Part shown: positions 49,701-57,345 of the stretch, one piece after another | How the letters are laid out: each line of letters begins with the position of its first letter | Numbering within the stretch: the stretch's first letter is position 1 | Assembly (NCBI GenBank): GCA_963836735.1 | Contig: CAWIKP010000002.1 | Coordinates: 27,572-91,571 of the forward strand | Source: JACCXG01 sp963836735 | GTDB lineage: Bacteria > Acidobacteriota > Vicinamibacteria > Vicinamibacterales > 2-12-FULL-66-21 | DNA: 64,000 nt | Reading direction: 5' to 3' | The notes under the pieces: generated by a model | Database searches by the model: none | What the model was told of the DNA's origin: nothing | What the model saw: only the letters and a program-made list of their open reading frames with translations | Translations under genes and position numbers: made by a program

Positions 49701-50106
49701 CCGCTGCGAGAAGCGGCCAAGCCGTCCATTCGGACTGTGGATCTTGACGCTCACCCTGCTTGGCAGTCCGGTGATTCACGCAGGCGCGCTGCTGCTCCGC
49801 ACCCGATGGCTCAATTTCGGCAGTCTCAGGCTGTGGGACGGACTCGTGTATTTCCTCATCGCGCCCATCGTCGGCGTGCTGATGCTGAGACGGCACGAGC
49901 GGGCCCGCTTCTCGGCCTATGTGTTCCTGTCGTGCGAGGTCCTTCGAGCGCTTCGGATCCACTCGCCCGCTCTCGGCCTCCTCGCCGTGGGCTTCCTGGT
50001 GAGCCTGCAACTGCCGGCATCGCGGAGGTTCCACCCGTCCGTCGATCCACAAAGAGTGCTCGCTCGACTGCGGTTGCGGCGCAAGGACCGAATCGGCGCG
50101 GGATAG
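49636..50106 (+). CDS. small multi-helix membrane protein inside duplication copy A
   Basis: This is a 156-residue protein with about four membrane helices: LWILTLTLLGSPVIHAGALLL (about 34-54), LVYFLIAPIVGVLML (69-84), FSAYVFLSCEVLRAL (91-105) and ALGLLAVGFLVSLQL (111-127), with basic ends. I do not recognise a family. The copy-B version (53688-53876) has lost the helices by an internal deletion and is not functional. The start is ATG 49636, inside the repeat, with only a weak GGAG-like site. It may be the cargo of a repeated unit. Confidence 0.55.
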   Translation: METRQGLVSPTGAARAASASADRCEKRPSRPFGLWILTLTLLGSPVIHAGALLLRTRWLNFGSLRLWDGLVYFLIAPIVGVLMLRRHERARFSAYVFLSCEVLRALRIHSPALGLLAVGFLVSLQLPASRRFHPSVDPQRVLARLRLRRKDRIGAG

Positions 50107-50110
50107 CACC

Positions 50111-50197
50111 CTACCCGCCCGGACGGAACAGCGCCTTGAACTCGGCGCGGTCCCGCACCGGCGCGAACACCGGATCCTGCTCGATCTCCCGCGGCAG
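50111..50197 (-). pseudogene. orphan 3' end of a hydrolase/TPR gene
   Basis: These 29 codons (REIEQDPVFAPVRDRAEF, ending KALFRPGG and TAG) are identical in protein to the last residues of the hydrolase encoded at 53881-55008, but nothing of that gene precedes them here. They are the right edge of duplication copy A. They cannot be expressed as a protein. Confidence 0.85.
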
Positions 50198-50200
50198 TCG

Positions 50201-50299
50201 TCATTTCTTTTCCGGAGCCCAACCGGCCACCGCGTCTTCCCATTTGTTGTCGGTCAACTGACGGACGCCCGATCCGTCGGCACGCATTACAAAGAGGCG
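50201..50299 (-). pseudogene. orphan 3' end of a PD40/TolB-type gene
   Basis: About 32 codons read RLFVMRADGSGVRQLTDN, then KWEDAVAGWAPEKK and a stop. This is the typical last blade of a TolB/PD40 propeller protein. No upstream part is present; from 50300 the sequence is unrelated. It abuts duplication copy A, so the rearrangement probably truncated it. Confidence 0.7.
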
Positions 50300-50408
50300 C
50301 TCTGTCGAGCCCCGACCCGGCGCCTTTGAGGAGCCGGCCAGAGCCGTGTAGCATTCCTCGACCCGGCGCACGTTGAACCAGTTCAATCGACAGTCAGGAG
50401 AAATGACG

Positions 50409-51317
50409 ATGGGCCCGATGACGAGACGAGAGTTCTTAGGGAAGACCGCGGCCGGGGCGACCGCAGCCGGGTTGATGCTGACCAGTGCCGGGACCGCGTC
50501 CGCGAATCCGCTGGGCCTGCCGATCGGCAGCCAGACGTATCCGCACCGAGCGATGATCGCGGATGGCAAGTTCGTCGATCTGCTCGAGCAGCTCAAGAGC
50601 ATCGGGGTCGATCAGATCGAGCTGTGCGGCTATCTGGGCGGCGCAGGCTATCCCGAGTTCAAGAGCCTCGCCGACGGAAAGGCCACGAGGAAGATCATCG
50701 AGGACAACGGCCTGAAAGCCGTCAGCTGCCACTTCCTCTTCCCCGAGCTCCGCGACAACCTCGCCAAGGCGATTGCCTGGTCGAAGGATTTGGGCCTGGA
50801 GCAGATGATGGTGCCGACGGTGAAGAGTGGCGCCACCACTGGCACGGTCGAAGAAGCCAAGGTGCTGACCGATCAGTTCAACAAGATGGCGGTGGACATC
50901 AAGAAGGCCGGCATGCGGGCGGGTTCGCACAACGAAGCGTTCGATCTCGTGAAGCTCCCCGACGGCACCTTCATCTACGACCACATCATCGCGATGACGG
51001 ACCCGAAACTCATCGGCTTCCAATTCCAGATGTCGACCTACAACAGCGGGATGATCGCCGCCGAGTACTTCGCAAAGTACCCGACGCGATTTTTCTCCAT
51101 GCACGTGCAGGACCTCGACATCAAAGCGGGCAGGACGCCGGTCGTCAATGGCCGCGGCGGCGGCTATCCGCAGACGTCGGTCGGCAAGGGCGGCCTCGAC
51201 TGGGCGGCGACGTTCGCAGCGGCCAGGAAAGCCGGCGGCATCAAGAACTACTTCGTCGAGCAGGCGATGCCGCTGACGATCGAGAGCGTCGCGGCACTCA
51301 AGGCGATGAAAGCGTAG
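50409..51317 (+). CDS. exported sugar phosphate isomerase/epimerase-type TIM barrel
   Basis: A twin-arginine leader (MTRREFLGKTAAGATAAGLML) precedes an AP-endonuclease-2/xylose-isomerase-like barrel. It starts LPIGSQTYPHRAMIADG and has IELCGYLGG, SCHFLFPE, AGSHNEAFDL, FQMSTYN, FFSMHVQDLD and YFVEQAM, with the metal-binding His and Glu positions in place. The frame is intact (about 300 residues). Three in-frame ATGs (50403, 50409, 50418) follow AGGAG; 50409 has the best spacing. Members convert or cleave sugars and inositols in the periplasm of soil bacteria; the substrate is unknown. It lies between the two copies of the duplication. Confidence 0.85.
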   Translation: MGPMTRREFLGKTAAGATAAGLMLTSAGTASANPLGLPIGSQTYPHRAMIADGKFVDLLEQLKSIGVDQIELCGYLGGAGYPEFKSLADGKATRKIIEDNGLKAVSCHFLFPELRDNLAKAIAWSKDLGLEQMMVPTVKSGATTGTVEEAKVLTDQFNKMAVDIKKAGMRAGSHNEAFDLVKLPDGTFIYDHIIAMTDPKLIGFQFQMSTYNSGMIAAEYFAKYPTRFFSMHVQDLDIKAGRTPVVNGRGGGYPQTSVGKGGLDWAATFAAARKAGGIKNYFVEQAMPLTIESVAALKAMKA

Positions 51318-51325
51318 CGGTGGCG

Positions 51326-51790
51326 TCAGGCCGCCGAGCGCACTCCGAGCAGCGCCTCGCCGCCTTCGGCGCGGAACACCGGCAGCGCTTCGTCGCGGCG
51401 AGCCTGCGCGCGCCGAAGGGTCTCGGTGAAGCGCGGGTCCTCGCGGAGAGCGCCAGCCAGGGTCGTGTAGCAGTAGTTCCACGACGGTGTAGCCGCCGTC
51501 AACCGCCTTGGCCAAGGCCTGCAGCGCCAGATCGTAGCTGCCAAGCTTGCACACCATGATCCCGCCGGTCATAAACCCTTCGTTGAACGTGAAGATGCAA
51601 CGCTTGAATTCGCAGTTGTACGCCTTCGTGAACGCCATATTCGTCAGTAACACGGCGTTGATGAAGCTCGAATGCCAGAACCGGGCATACGAGAAGTCGA
51701 TGTTCTCGAAGGTATCGACGCCGTTTCGTCGGCCGTCCGACAGAGTCGTGATTTGGCGCACGATTCCGAGGCTGCCCAACCCGGCGACGC
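51326..51790 (-). pseudogene. remnants: pentapeptide-like stretch and a kinase/TPR-type tail
   Basis: On the minus strand 51600-51730 reads FSYARFWHSSFINAVLLTNM and onwards with a phenylalanine or leucine about every fifth residue, as in pentapeptide-repeat proteins. It continues into SYDLALQALAKAVDGGY and, after a frame change near 51470, LREDPRFTETLRRAQARRDE to the stop at 51326, which looks like the end of a TPR-containing protein. There is no proper start or complete domain. Base composition is less GC-rich than the neighbours, with several AT-rich codons. I read it as decayed genes, possibly imported. Confidence 0.5.
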
Positions 51791-51901
51791 CACGTTAAAG
51801 CTCTTAATTTCAATGGCTTATCGACACCAGGCCGCGGCGCGCCCCGTGCAGAGCCTTCTCTGACCCGGCCGTTCCTCCGGGACGCTTCGAGGAAAGCCGC
51901 C

Positions 51902-53563
51902 ATGAACATCGCACGGTGCTGTGGACTTGCTGTGCTGATCTGGGCCGCCGATGTGTCGATCGCGGAGGCACAGTGCTGGTACAGCCTGAACCCGACCACC
52001 TTCACGGTCGGAGGGACAGCGTCCACCCAGACGCTCAGTGTCATCTCCGGCACGTCGTGCTCCTGGACCGCGACCACGTCGACCAGTTGGATCACCATTA
52101 CCAACGGCACCGGCTCCGGGATCGGCTCGGTCACGTTTTCCGTCGCGCAGAACGCAACCGGCAGTCCTCGCACGGGCACGTTGACGGTCGGAGGCCAGAC
52201 CGTGACGGTCAATCAAGGAACCGGCGGCTGCACCGGCACCGTGACGCCGCTCAGCTTCGCGGTCGACGCGATCGCCAGCAGCCGGACGGTCAGCGTCATC
52301 GCCGGCACGGCCTGTTCGTGGACCGCCACCACGACGACGTCCTGGATCACCGTCACTGCCGGCGCCAGCGGATCGGGCATCGGCTCGGTCACGTTCAGCG
52401 TCGCTGCCAACACGACGGGCACGGCACGCACCGGCACGCTGACCGTCGCGGGCCAGACCGTGACGGTCAATCAGGGGGCCACCGGCTGCTCGGCCACCGT
52501 GACACCGACCAGCTTCGACGTCGATGCACTGGCCACCAGCCGGACGCTCAGCGTCACCTCCGGCACGTCCTGTTCCTGGACCGCCACCACGACGACGTCC
52601 TGGATCACCGTCACTGCCGGCGCCAGCGGATCGGGCATCGGCTCGGTCACGTTCAGCGTCGCTGCCAACACGACGGGCACGGCACGCACCGGCACGCTGA
52701 CCGTCGCGGGCCAGACCGTGACGATCAATCAGGGGGCCACCGGCTGCTCGGCCACCGTGACACCGACCAGCTTCGACGTCGATGCACTGGCCACCAGCCG
52801 GACGCTCAGCGTCACCTCCGGGACGTCATGTTCCTGGACCGCCACCACGACGACGTCCTGGATCACCGTCACTGCCGGCGCCAGCGGATCGGGCATCGGC
52901 TCGGTCACGTTCAGCGTCGCTGCCAACACGACGGGCACGGCACGCACCGGCACGCTGACCGTCGCGGGCCAGACCGTGACGGTCAATCAGGGGGCCACCG
53001 GCTGCTCGGCCACCGTGACACCGACCAGCTTCGACGTCGATGCACTGGCCACCAGCCGGACGCTCAGCGTCACCTCCGGGACGTCATGTTCCTGGACCGC
53101 CACCACGACGACGTCCTGGATCACCGTCACTGCCGGCGCCAGCGGATCGGGCATCGGCTCGGTCACGTTCAGCGTCGCTGCCAACACGACGGGCACGGCA
53201 CGCACCGGAACGCTGACCGTCGCGGGCCAGACCGTGACGGTCAATCAGGGGGCCACCGGCTGCTCGGCCACCGTGACACCGACCAGCTTCGACGTCGATG
53301 CACTGGCCACCAGCCGGACGCTCAGCGTCACCTCCGGGACGTCATGTTCCTGGACCGCCACCACGACGACGTCCTGGATCACCGTCACTGCCGGCGCCAG
53401 CGGATCGGGCATCGGCTCGGTCACGTTCAGCGTCGCTGCCAACACGACGGGCACGGCACGCACCGGAACGCTGACCGTCGCGGGACAATCCGTCGCCGTC
53501 AGCCAGGCCGCCGGGGCTACGCAGCCGCCACCAGCACCGGCGAACCTGCGCATCGTTCGTTGA
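51902..53563 (+). CDS. secreted protein of six tandem BACON domains
   Basis: A signal peptide (residues 1-24, ending IAEAQ) is followed by six BACON domains of 85-86 residues each, starting at C25. Each has the core CSWTATTTTSWITVT, a GSGIGSVTFSVAANTTGTART stretch in parts, and ends VAGQTVTVNQ. The first two differ; the last four are nearly identical. The end QPPPAPANLRIVR looks like the first strand of a fibronectin type III domain, then a stop, so the protein may have been cut short. BACON domains are found in carbohydrate-active and surface proteins and are thought to bind glycans. It is free-standing between two gene-remnant zones. Confidence 0.88.
   Translation: MNIARCCGLAVLIWAADVSIAEAQCWYSLNPTTFTVGGTASTQTLSVISGTSCSWTATTSTSWITITNGTGSGIGSVTFSVAQNATGSPRTGTLTVGGQTVTVNQGTGGCTGTVTPLSFAVDAIASSRTVSVIAGTACSWTATTTTSWITVTAGASGSGIGSVTFSVAANTTGTARTGTLTVAGQTVTVNQGATGCSATVTPTSFDVDALATSRTLSVTSGTSCSWTATTTTSWITVTAGASGSGIGSVTFSVAANTTGTARTGTLTVAGQTVTINQGATGCSATVTPTSFDVDALATSRTLSVTSGTSCSWTATTTTSWITVTAGASGSGIGSVTFSVAANTTGTARTGTLTVAGQTVTVNQGATGCSATVTPTSFDVDALATSRTLSVTSGTSCSWTATTTTSWITVTAGASGSGIGSVTFSVAANTTGTARTGTLTVAGQTVTVNQGATGCSATVTPTSFDVDALATSRTLSVTSGTSCSWTATTTTSWITVTAGASGSGIGSVTFSVAANTTGTARTGTLTVAGQSVAVSQAAGATQPPPAPANLRIVR
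52229..53517 (+). repeat. 258-bp tandem repeats within the BACON gene
   Basis: Repeat starts (at the cysteine codon of each unit) are 51974, 52229, 52487, 52745, 53003 and 53261. The units beginning 52487 to 53261 differ at only a handful of bases, for example GGCACGTCC versus GGGACGTCA and ACCGGCACG versus ACCGGAACG. Such uniformity means recent amplification or gene conversion, and the number of units in the genome may not equal the number assembled. Confidence 0.92.
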
Positions 53564-53669
53564 ACGGGAGTACGCGCGCCGAGGCTCCAGTGCACACAGA
53601 TCGCAGCCGATGCCGGAAATCGGTATCGGCTGTCCCTTTCCACGCCGTTCGTCTCCGTTCGCCGAAAAC

Positions 53670-53967
53670 CGTGTCGTAGACTGAGATATGGAGACAGGGC
53701 GTGGGATCGCCGACCGAAGTGGCTGAAGCCGCGACCGGATCGGCTGACGGCTACGAGAAGCGGCCAAGCCGTCCGTTCGGACTGTGGATCTTGACGGTTC
53801 CACCCCTCGGTCGATCCACAACGAGTGCTCGCTCGACTGCGTCTGCGGCGCAAGGACCGAATCGGTGCGGGATAGCCACGCTACCCGCCCGGACGGAATA
53901 GCGCCTTGAACTCGGCGCGGTCTCGCACCGGCGCGAACACCGGATCCTGCTCGATCTCCCGCGGCAG
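53670..53967. repeat. segmental duplication, copy B (internally deleted)
   Basis: This copy has both ends of copy A (GTGTCGTAGACTGAGATATG on the left, CTCCCGCGGCAG on the right) but lacks about 280 internal bases, so the small membrane-protein gene is reduced to its two ends. Its right part overlaps the 3' end of the intact hydrolase gene, which suggests that the hydrolase side is the original location. Confidence 0.85.
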
Positions 53968-55008
53968 GAAGCGCTGCGGGATCGTCTTCAGCCACGCGAT
54001 CGCGGCGTCCCCGTCCCCTTTCTGCATGCACGCGCGAGCCGCCGGCAATCCCAGGTCCCGCGGCCCCAGTCCCTTGCCTTTCAACTGGTCGAGCTCGGCG
54101 CACGCGGCGGCGAACTGCGATGCGCCGAGCAGCGCCTCACCGTACGAGAGCCGCAGCCGGACGTCCTGCGGCTTCTGCTTCACGAGCTCGGCATAGGCGG
54201 CGGCCGCTGCGGAGAAGTCTCCGCCGGCGACGTGCGCCGCGGCGGCCGCTTCCGGGATGCCTCGGCGCAGCGAGGCCTGGAATGCCGGCGACGTCGCGCG
54301 CTTGACGAACTCGATGGTGGCGTCGATCACGTCCCGCGTCGCGTCCTCGTCGTCGACCATCTCGAAGGCGTGGTGACCGCCGGGGTAGTTCAGGAGCGTC
54401 ACCGGCGCGTTCTGGGTCTGCGCGAGAGCGACCAGCTCGGTCATCGCCCGGGTGACCGGCGGACGATCGAGGCCGGCGCGCACGAACAGGATCGGGAGAT
54501 CGCGCCGGAACGTCCGCACTTCGGCGCTGCCGTAGTACATGACCGCGGCCTTGACGGCCGTCCGCCGCGGGTTGAGGAGCACCGGCAGGCCGCGATAGAC
54601 ATTTCCCGAACCGGCGTAGACCGCGATGCGCTCGCGATCGGCGCCCAGGCTGGCGCCCGCAGCCGCCAGGTGGGCCATCAGCGCGTCGAAGTCCTGCTCG
54701 AGCGTGTCGGCCCGCAAGTCCGGCACGATCGCCAGCAGCCCCTTCGAGGCGGCAATCCCGGCCCACGCCTTGTAAAAGGGATGGCCGCGCTCGGCGCCGG
54801 AAACGGTATTGAACAGAATCAGCACCGGCAGCGGCGTCTCCGCCTTCGCCGGCCGGTAGACGTCCATCCGGAGATCGCCGTAGGGGTGATCTGTCGTCAC
54901 CGCGAAGGACGCCGGCGGTGGTGCGGGATAGAAGAAGCGCAGTTCCTGCGCGTCGGCGAGGGCGGCCAGCGCGAAGACCACACAGCCAGCGGTGAGATGT
55001 CGGGCCAT
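53881..55008 (-). CDS. secreted dienelactone hydrolase-like alpha/beta hydrolase with TPR tail
   Basis: A signal peptide (MARHLTAGCVVFALAALADA) precedes an alpha/beta hydrolase domain with VLILFNTVSGAERGHPF near residue 62, the nucleophile S134 in YAGSGNVYRG, the acid region LFVRAGLDRPP and the histidine in YPGGHHAFEM. The C-terminal 120 residues are helical repeats (AAAAYAELVKQKPQDVRLRLSYGEALLG). The frame is intact, 375 residues. ATG 55008 is taken because it opens the signal peptide; the frame is open further upstream. The last 29 codons lie in duplication copy B. The substrate is unknown, perhaps an ester or lactone. Confidence 0.75.
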   Translation of the reverse strand: MARHLTAGCVVFALAALADAQELRFFYPAPPPASFAVTTDHPYGDLRMDVYRPAKAETPLPVLILFNTVSGAERGHPFYKAWAGIAASKGLLAIVPDLRADTLEQDFDALMAHLAAAGASLGADRERIAVYAGSGNVYRGLPVLLNPRRTAVKAAVMYYGSAEVRTFRRDLPILFVRAGLDRPPVTRAMTELVALAQTQNAPVTLLNYPGGHHAFEMVDDEDATRDVIDATIEFVKRATSPAFQASLRRGIPEAAAAAHVAGGDFSAAAAAYAELVKQKPQDVRLRLSYGEALLGASQFAAACAELDQLKGKGLGPRDLGLPAARACMQKGDGDAAIAWLKTIPQRFLPREIEQDPVFAPVRDRAEFKALFRPGG

Positions 55009-55151
55009 GCCCGGATGGTGCGCGCGGAGCGCGCCCGAATCCAGCGCGAAGTGCTGGTTTCTCGGCCCCGAGGGACCAATCTGCCGTAGAGACAGACGAA
55101 CGCGATCCATCGCTTCTTCGACAGGTCCGGCGTCGCTGGCAGGCCAGGCGG

Positions 55152-56057
55152 TCACTTCTGACGCGGCGCGACGCACGAGGCCGTGCCCTCGTCCCTGAAT
55201 CCGGCACCCGGGATCGGGACGAACTCCCAGGCGTATCGGCCGGGGCTCAGCGTCAGCTTCAGCACGCCGTACGCGCTGTTACTGTGCACCTCGCTGTTGC
55301 GGGCGATCCTGCCAAGCTTGTACACACCACCGCCGCCGGTGCCCGCGATGAACTGCCGGATGCCGTGCTCAGCATCGGGTTTCCCCTTGTCGTCCTGGGG
55401 CGCGAACCGTTCGTAGATGTGATCGTGCCCGTTGAGCACAACATCCGCGCCGGCCTTGTACAGGATCGACCAGATGTAGTGCATCGTCGGGTCCGGAGCG
55501 TGGGGACCCGAGCTGAAAACCGGGGCATGCCAGTAGGCGAGTACACAGTCGGCTGCGTGGGCAGCGAGGTCCTCGCGCAGCCATTTCATCTGCGCGGGCA
55601 GACTTCGCGGTAACGAGCTGTTCAACGAGATGATGTGCCAGTCTCCCAGCTCGAAGCTGTAATAGCCCCGTTGGTCCGATCCGGCGGCGGCACCGAAATA
55701 CTCGAAGTAGGGACGGCCGCGGTCGGTCAGGTAGTCGTGGTTGCCTGGGGTCGGGCGAGTGCGAGCCTTGTGGCGCCCCCAGGTTGGCTCGTAGCAGCGG
55801 CTGAACTCGCCGACGGTCCCCTTCGCGTACGCGTGATCGCCCAGCGTGAAGACGGTGCCGGCTATGCCATCGAGCAAGCCGGCAGTCGCGCGCGCGCCAG
55901 CGAGCAGATCACAGTTGGCGATGTCGCCCGCTCCGACGAAGACGAACTGGTCTGGAGCAGAGGACGGCTGGTCTTGCCCGAAGACCAATCCCGAAGCAGC
56001 GATCAACGCCGCCGCCAGCAATATCGTTTTGGTTTCGATACGCGTAGTGTACGCCAT
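55152..56057 (-). CDS. secreted metallophosphoesterase (purple-acid-phosphatase-like)
   Basis: This is an exported phosphatase of the calcineurin-like superfamily. After the signal peptide (TKTILLAAALIAASGLVFG) the metal-ligand motifs appear in order: GAGDIANC, TLGDHAYAKG, TPGNHDYL, YWHAPVFSSG and LNGHDHIYERF. All ligands are present and the frame is intact (about 300 residues). Homologues release phosphate from organic phosphates outside the cell. ATG 56057 is chosen; ATG 56066 adds three residues. A 5'-truncated relative occurs on the other strand at 60.9-61.4 kb. Confidence 0.88.
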   Translation of the reverse strand: MAYTTRIETKTILLAAALIAASGLVFGQDQPSSAPDQFVFVGAGDIANCDLLAGARATAGLLDGIAGTVFTLGDHAYAKGTVGEFSRCYEPTWGRHKARTRPTPGNHDYLTDRGRPYFEYFGAAAGSDQRGYYSFELGDWHIISLNSSLPRSLPAQMKWLREDLAAHAADCVLAYWHAPVFSSGPHAPDPTMHYIWSILYKAGADVVLNGHDHIYERFAPQDDKGKPDAEHGIRQFIAGTGGGGVYKLGRIARNSEVHSNSAYGVLKLTLSPGRYAWEFVPIPGAGFRDEGTASCVAPRQK

Positions 56058-56107
56058 GCCGGGCAAAGGCGCCCCATCCGGCGTGCCACGTCACGTCACA
56101 CGATCTC

Positions 56108-57169
56108 TCATGACTTGATGACGATGAACCAGGCGGCGATGATCGGGCCCTGCGGACCACGGCCACGTCCGCCCGGGCCCGCCGGGGCCGGCGGCGCACC
56201 AGGGGCTGGCGGCGGAGCCGGACCCCGCTCGGGCTGGAACAGGTAGGCATTGTGCGTCGCGGGATCCACAGCGATGGTCTTGGCGCCGGGGAACGTCGGG
56301 ACGGTCGCTATAACCGTGTACTTGTCGGCCGACTCCTGGTGTACGACCGTGACGTTCCCCTCCCCGCCATTGGGAATGTAGATCAGTTTTTTCGACGGAT
56401 CCCAGCCGAGCGCGTCGACGCGGGTGCCGTTCGGGATCGACGCGACGACTTTGCCCGTGCTGGCATCAACCACGACCGACGTCTTGCTGCATCCGGAGAA
56501 GAGCCGGTTGGTAGCCTTGTCGTAGGCGATACCCGTGGGTCCTTCGCATGGGGCGAGCGGCCACGAGGCGGTCGCCTTCCACGTCTTCACGTCAATCACC
56601 TGGATCGTGTTCGTGCCTTCGTTGTTGACAAAGATGTGGCCCTTGCCATCGGCCGCGGCTCCTTCGGGCGCCGTGTCTTCCAGTTCGACGGTGGCGACGA
56701 TGTCACCGGTGTGGGGGTCGAGCGCCGTGAGTGTGCCGATCGGGCGGCTGTGATTGGTGAGGATGATCTTGTCGTCGGCCTCGTCGTACATGATGCCGTC
56801 GAGGCCGGGGCCGACCTTGGTCTGCCTGAGCACGGCCAGCGTCTTCAGGTCGAACATCGTGACGGTCTGATCGCCGCTGTTCGTCGTAAACCCATGGCCA
56901 ACCTTGGTGACGATGCCGGCGCCGTGGACGCCGGGCGTGTTTGGAATGTCGCCGAGCACCTTGCCGGTGGCGCCTTCAACCACCATCATGTGGGTCGAAC
57001 GCGACACGAACACCCGGCCCGTCGCGCTCTCGGCCGTGACGTAGTCGGTGCCACCTTCCCCTTTGATGTCGAACCTTTCGACCTTGAACGTTTGTGCCTG
57101 TCCGGCGCGTGGCGCGGCAAGGTTGGCTGCCGAGAGGAGGGCGAGTGCGGTCAGAAGATGTCTGGTCAT
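56108..57169 (-). CDS. YncE-like seven-bladed beta-propeller protein with a Pro/Gly/Arg-rich insert
   Basis: A signal peptide (HLLTALALLSAANLAAPRAG) is followed by propeller repeats with the YVTN-like pattern: TESATGRVFVSRS-type blades, VEGATGKVLGDIPNTPGVHG, FVNNEGTNTIQVIDVKTWK and VVDASTGKVVASIPNG. Before the last strand (IIAAWFIVIKS) there is a Pro/Ala/Gly/Arg tract (PAPPPAPGAPPAPAGPGGRG) like those in other secreted proteins here. The frame is intact over 353 residues. GAGG five bases before ATG 57169 fixes the start. The role is unknown; such propellers often bind metals, cofactors or partner enzymes. Confidence 0.8.
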   Translation of the reverse strand: MTRHLLTALALLSAANLAAPRAGQAQTFKVERFDIKGEGGTDYVTAESATGRVFVSRSTHMMVVEGATGKVLGDIPNTPGVHGAGIVTKVGHGFTTNSGDQTVTMFDLKTLAVLRQTKVGPGLDGIMYDEADDKIILTNHSRPIGTLTALDPHTGDIVATVELEDTAPEGAAADGKGHIFVNNEGTNTIQVIDVKTWKATASWPLAPCEGPTGIAYDKATNRLFSGCSKTSVVVDASTGKVVASIPNGTRVDALGWDPSKKLIYIPNGGEGNVTVVHQESADKYTVIATVPTFPGAKTIAVDPATHNAYLFQPERGPAPPPAPGAPPAPAGPGGRGRGPQGPIIAAWFIVIKS

Positions 57170-57345
57170 GGTTACCTCGTTGGCGGAGGCGAGGGACGAC
57201 GCAACGCCGCGGCGACTCGCATCGGAACGGCTCATTGTCGTTCCTGGAACATGTCTGGGAGATTACAAGCCGCAAGGCCTCGCGCTCTTGGCTGTAATGA
57301 TTCAGTCATCCTTTCGCGCGGCGACGGGTTGACGCCCCCGCCAGG

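Larger units (their letters stand above)
49618..50197. repeat. segmental duplication, copy A (complete)
   Basis: Starting at GTGTCGTAGACTGAGATATG and ending at CTCCCGCGGCAG, this segment matches 53670-53967 in the same direction at about 90% over the shared parts. Copy B lacks about 280 bases corresponding to roughly 49749-50029. Copy A carries a small membrane-protein gene and, at its right end, the orphan last codons of the hydrolase gene whose complete form is joined to copy B. Confidence 0.85.

Noticed and set aside
52213..53244. Four identical-looking 85-codon frames on the minus strand under the BACON repeats
   Set aside because: They are the antisense reflection of the 258-bp repeats, not genes.
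52229..53517. Regularly spaced repeats that could suggest a CRISPR array
   Set aside because: The repeat unit is 258 bp, has no unique spacers and is in frame within a secreted protein; no cas gene is near.
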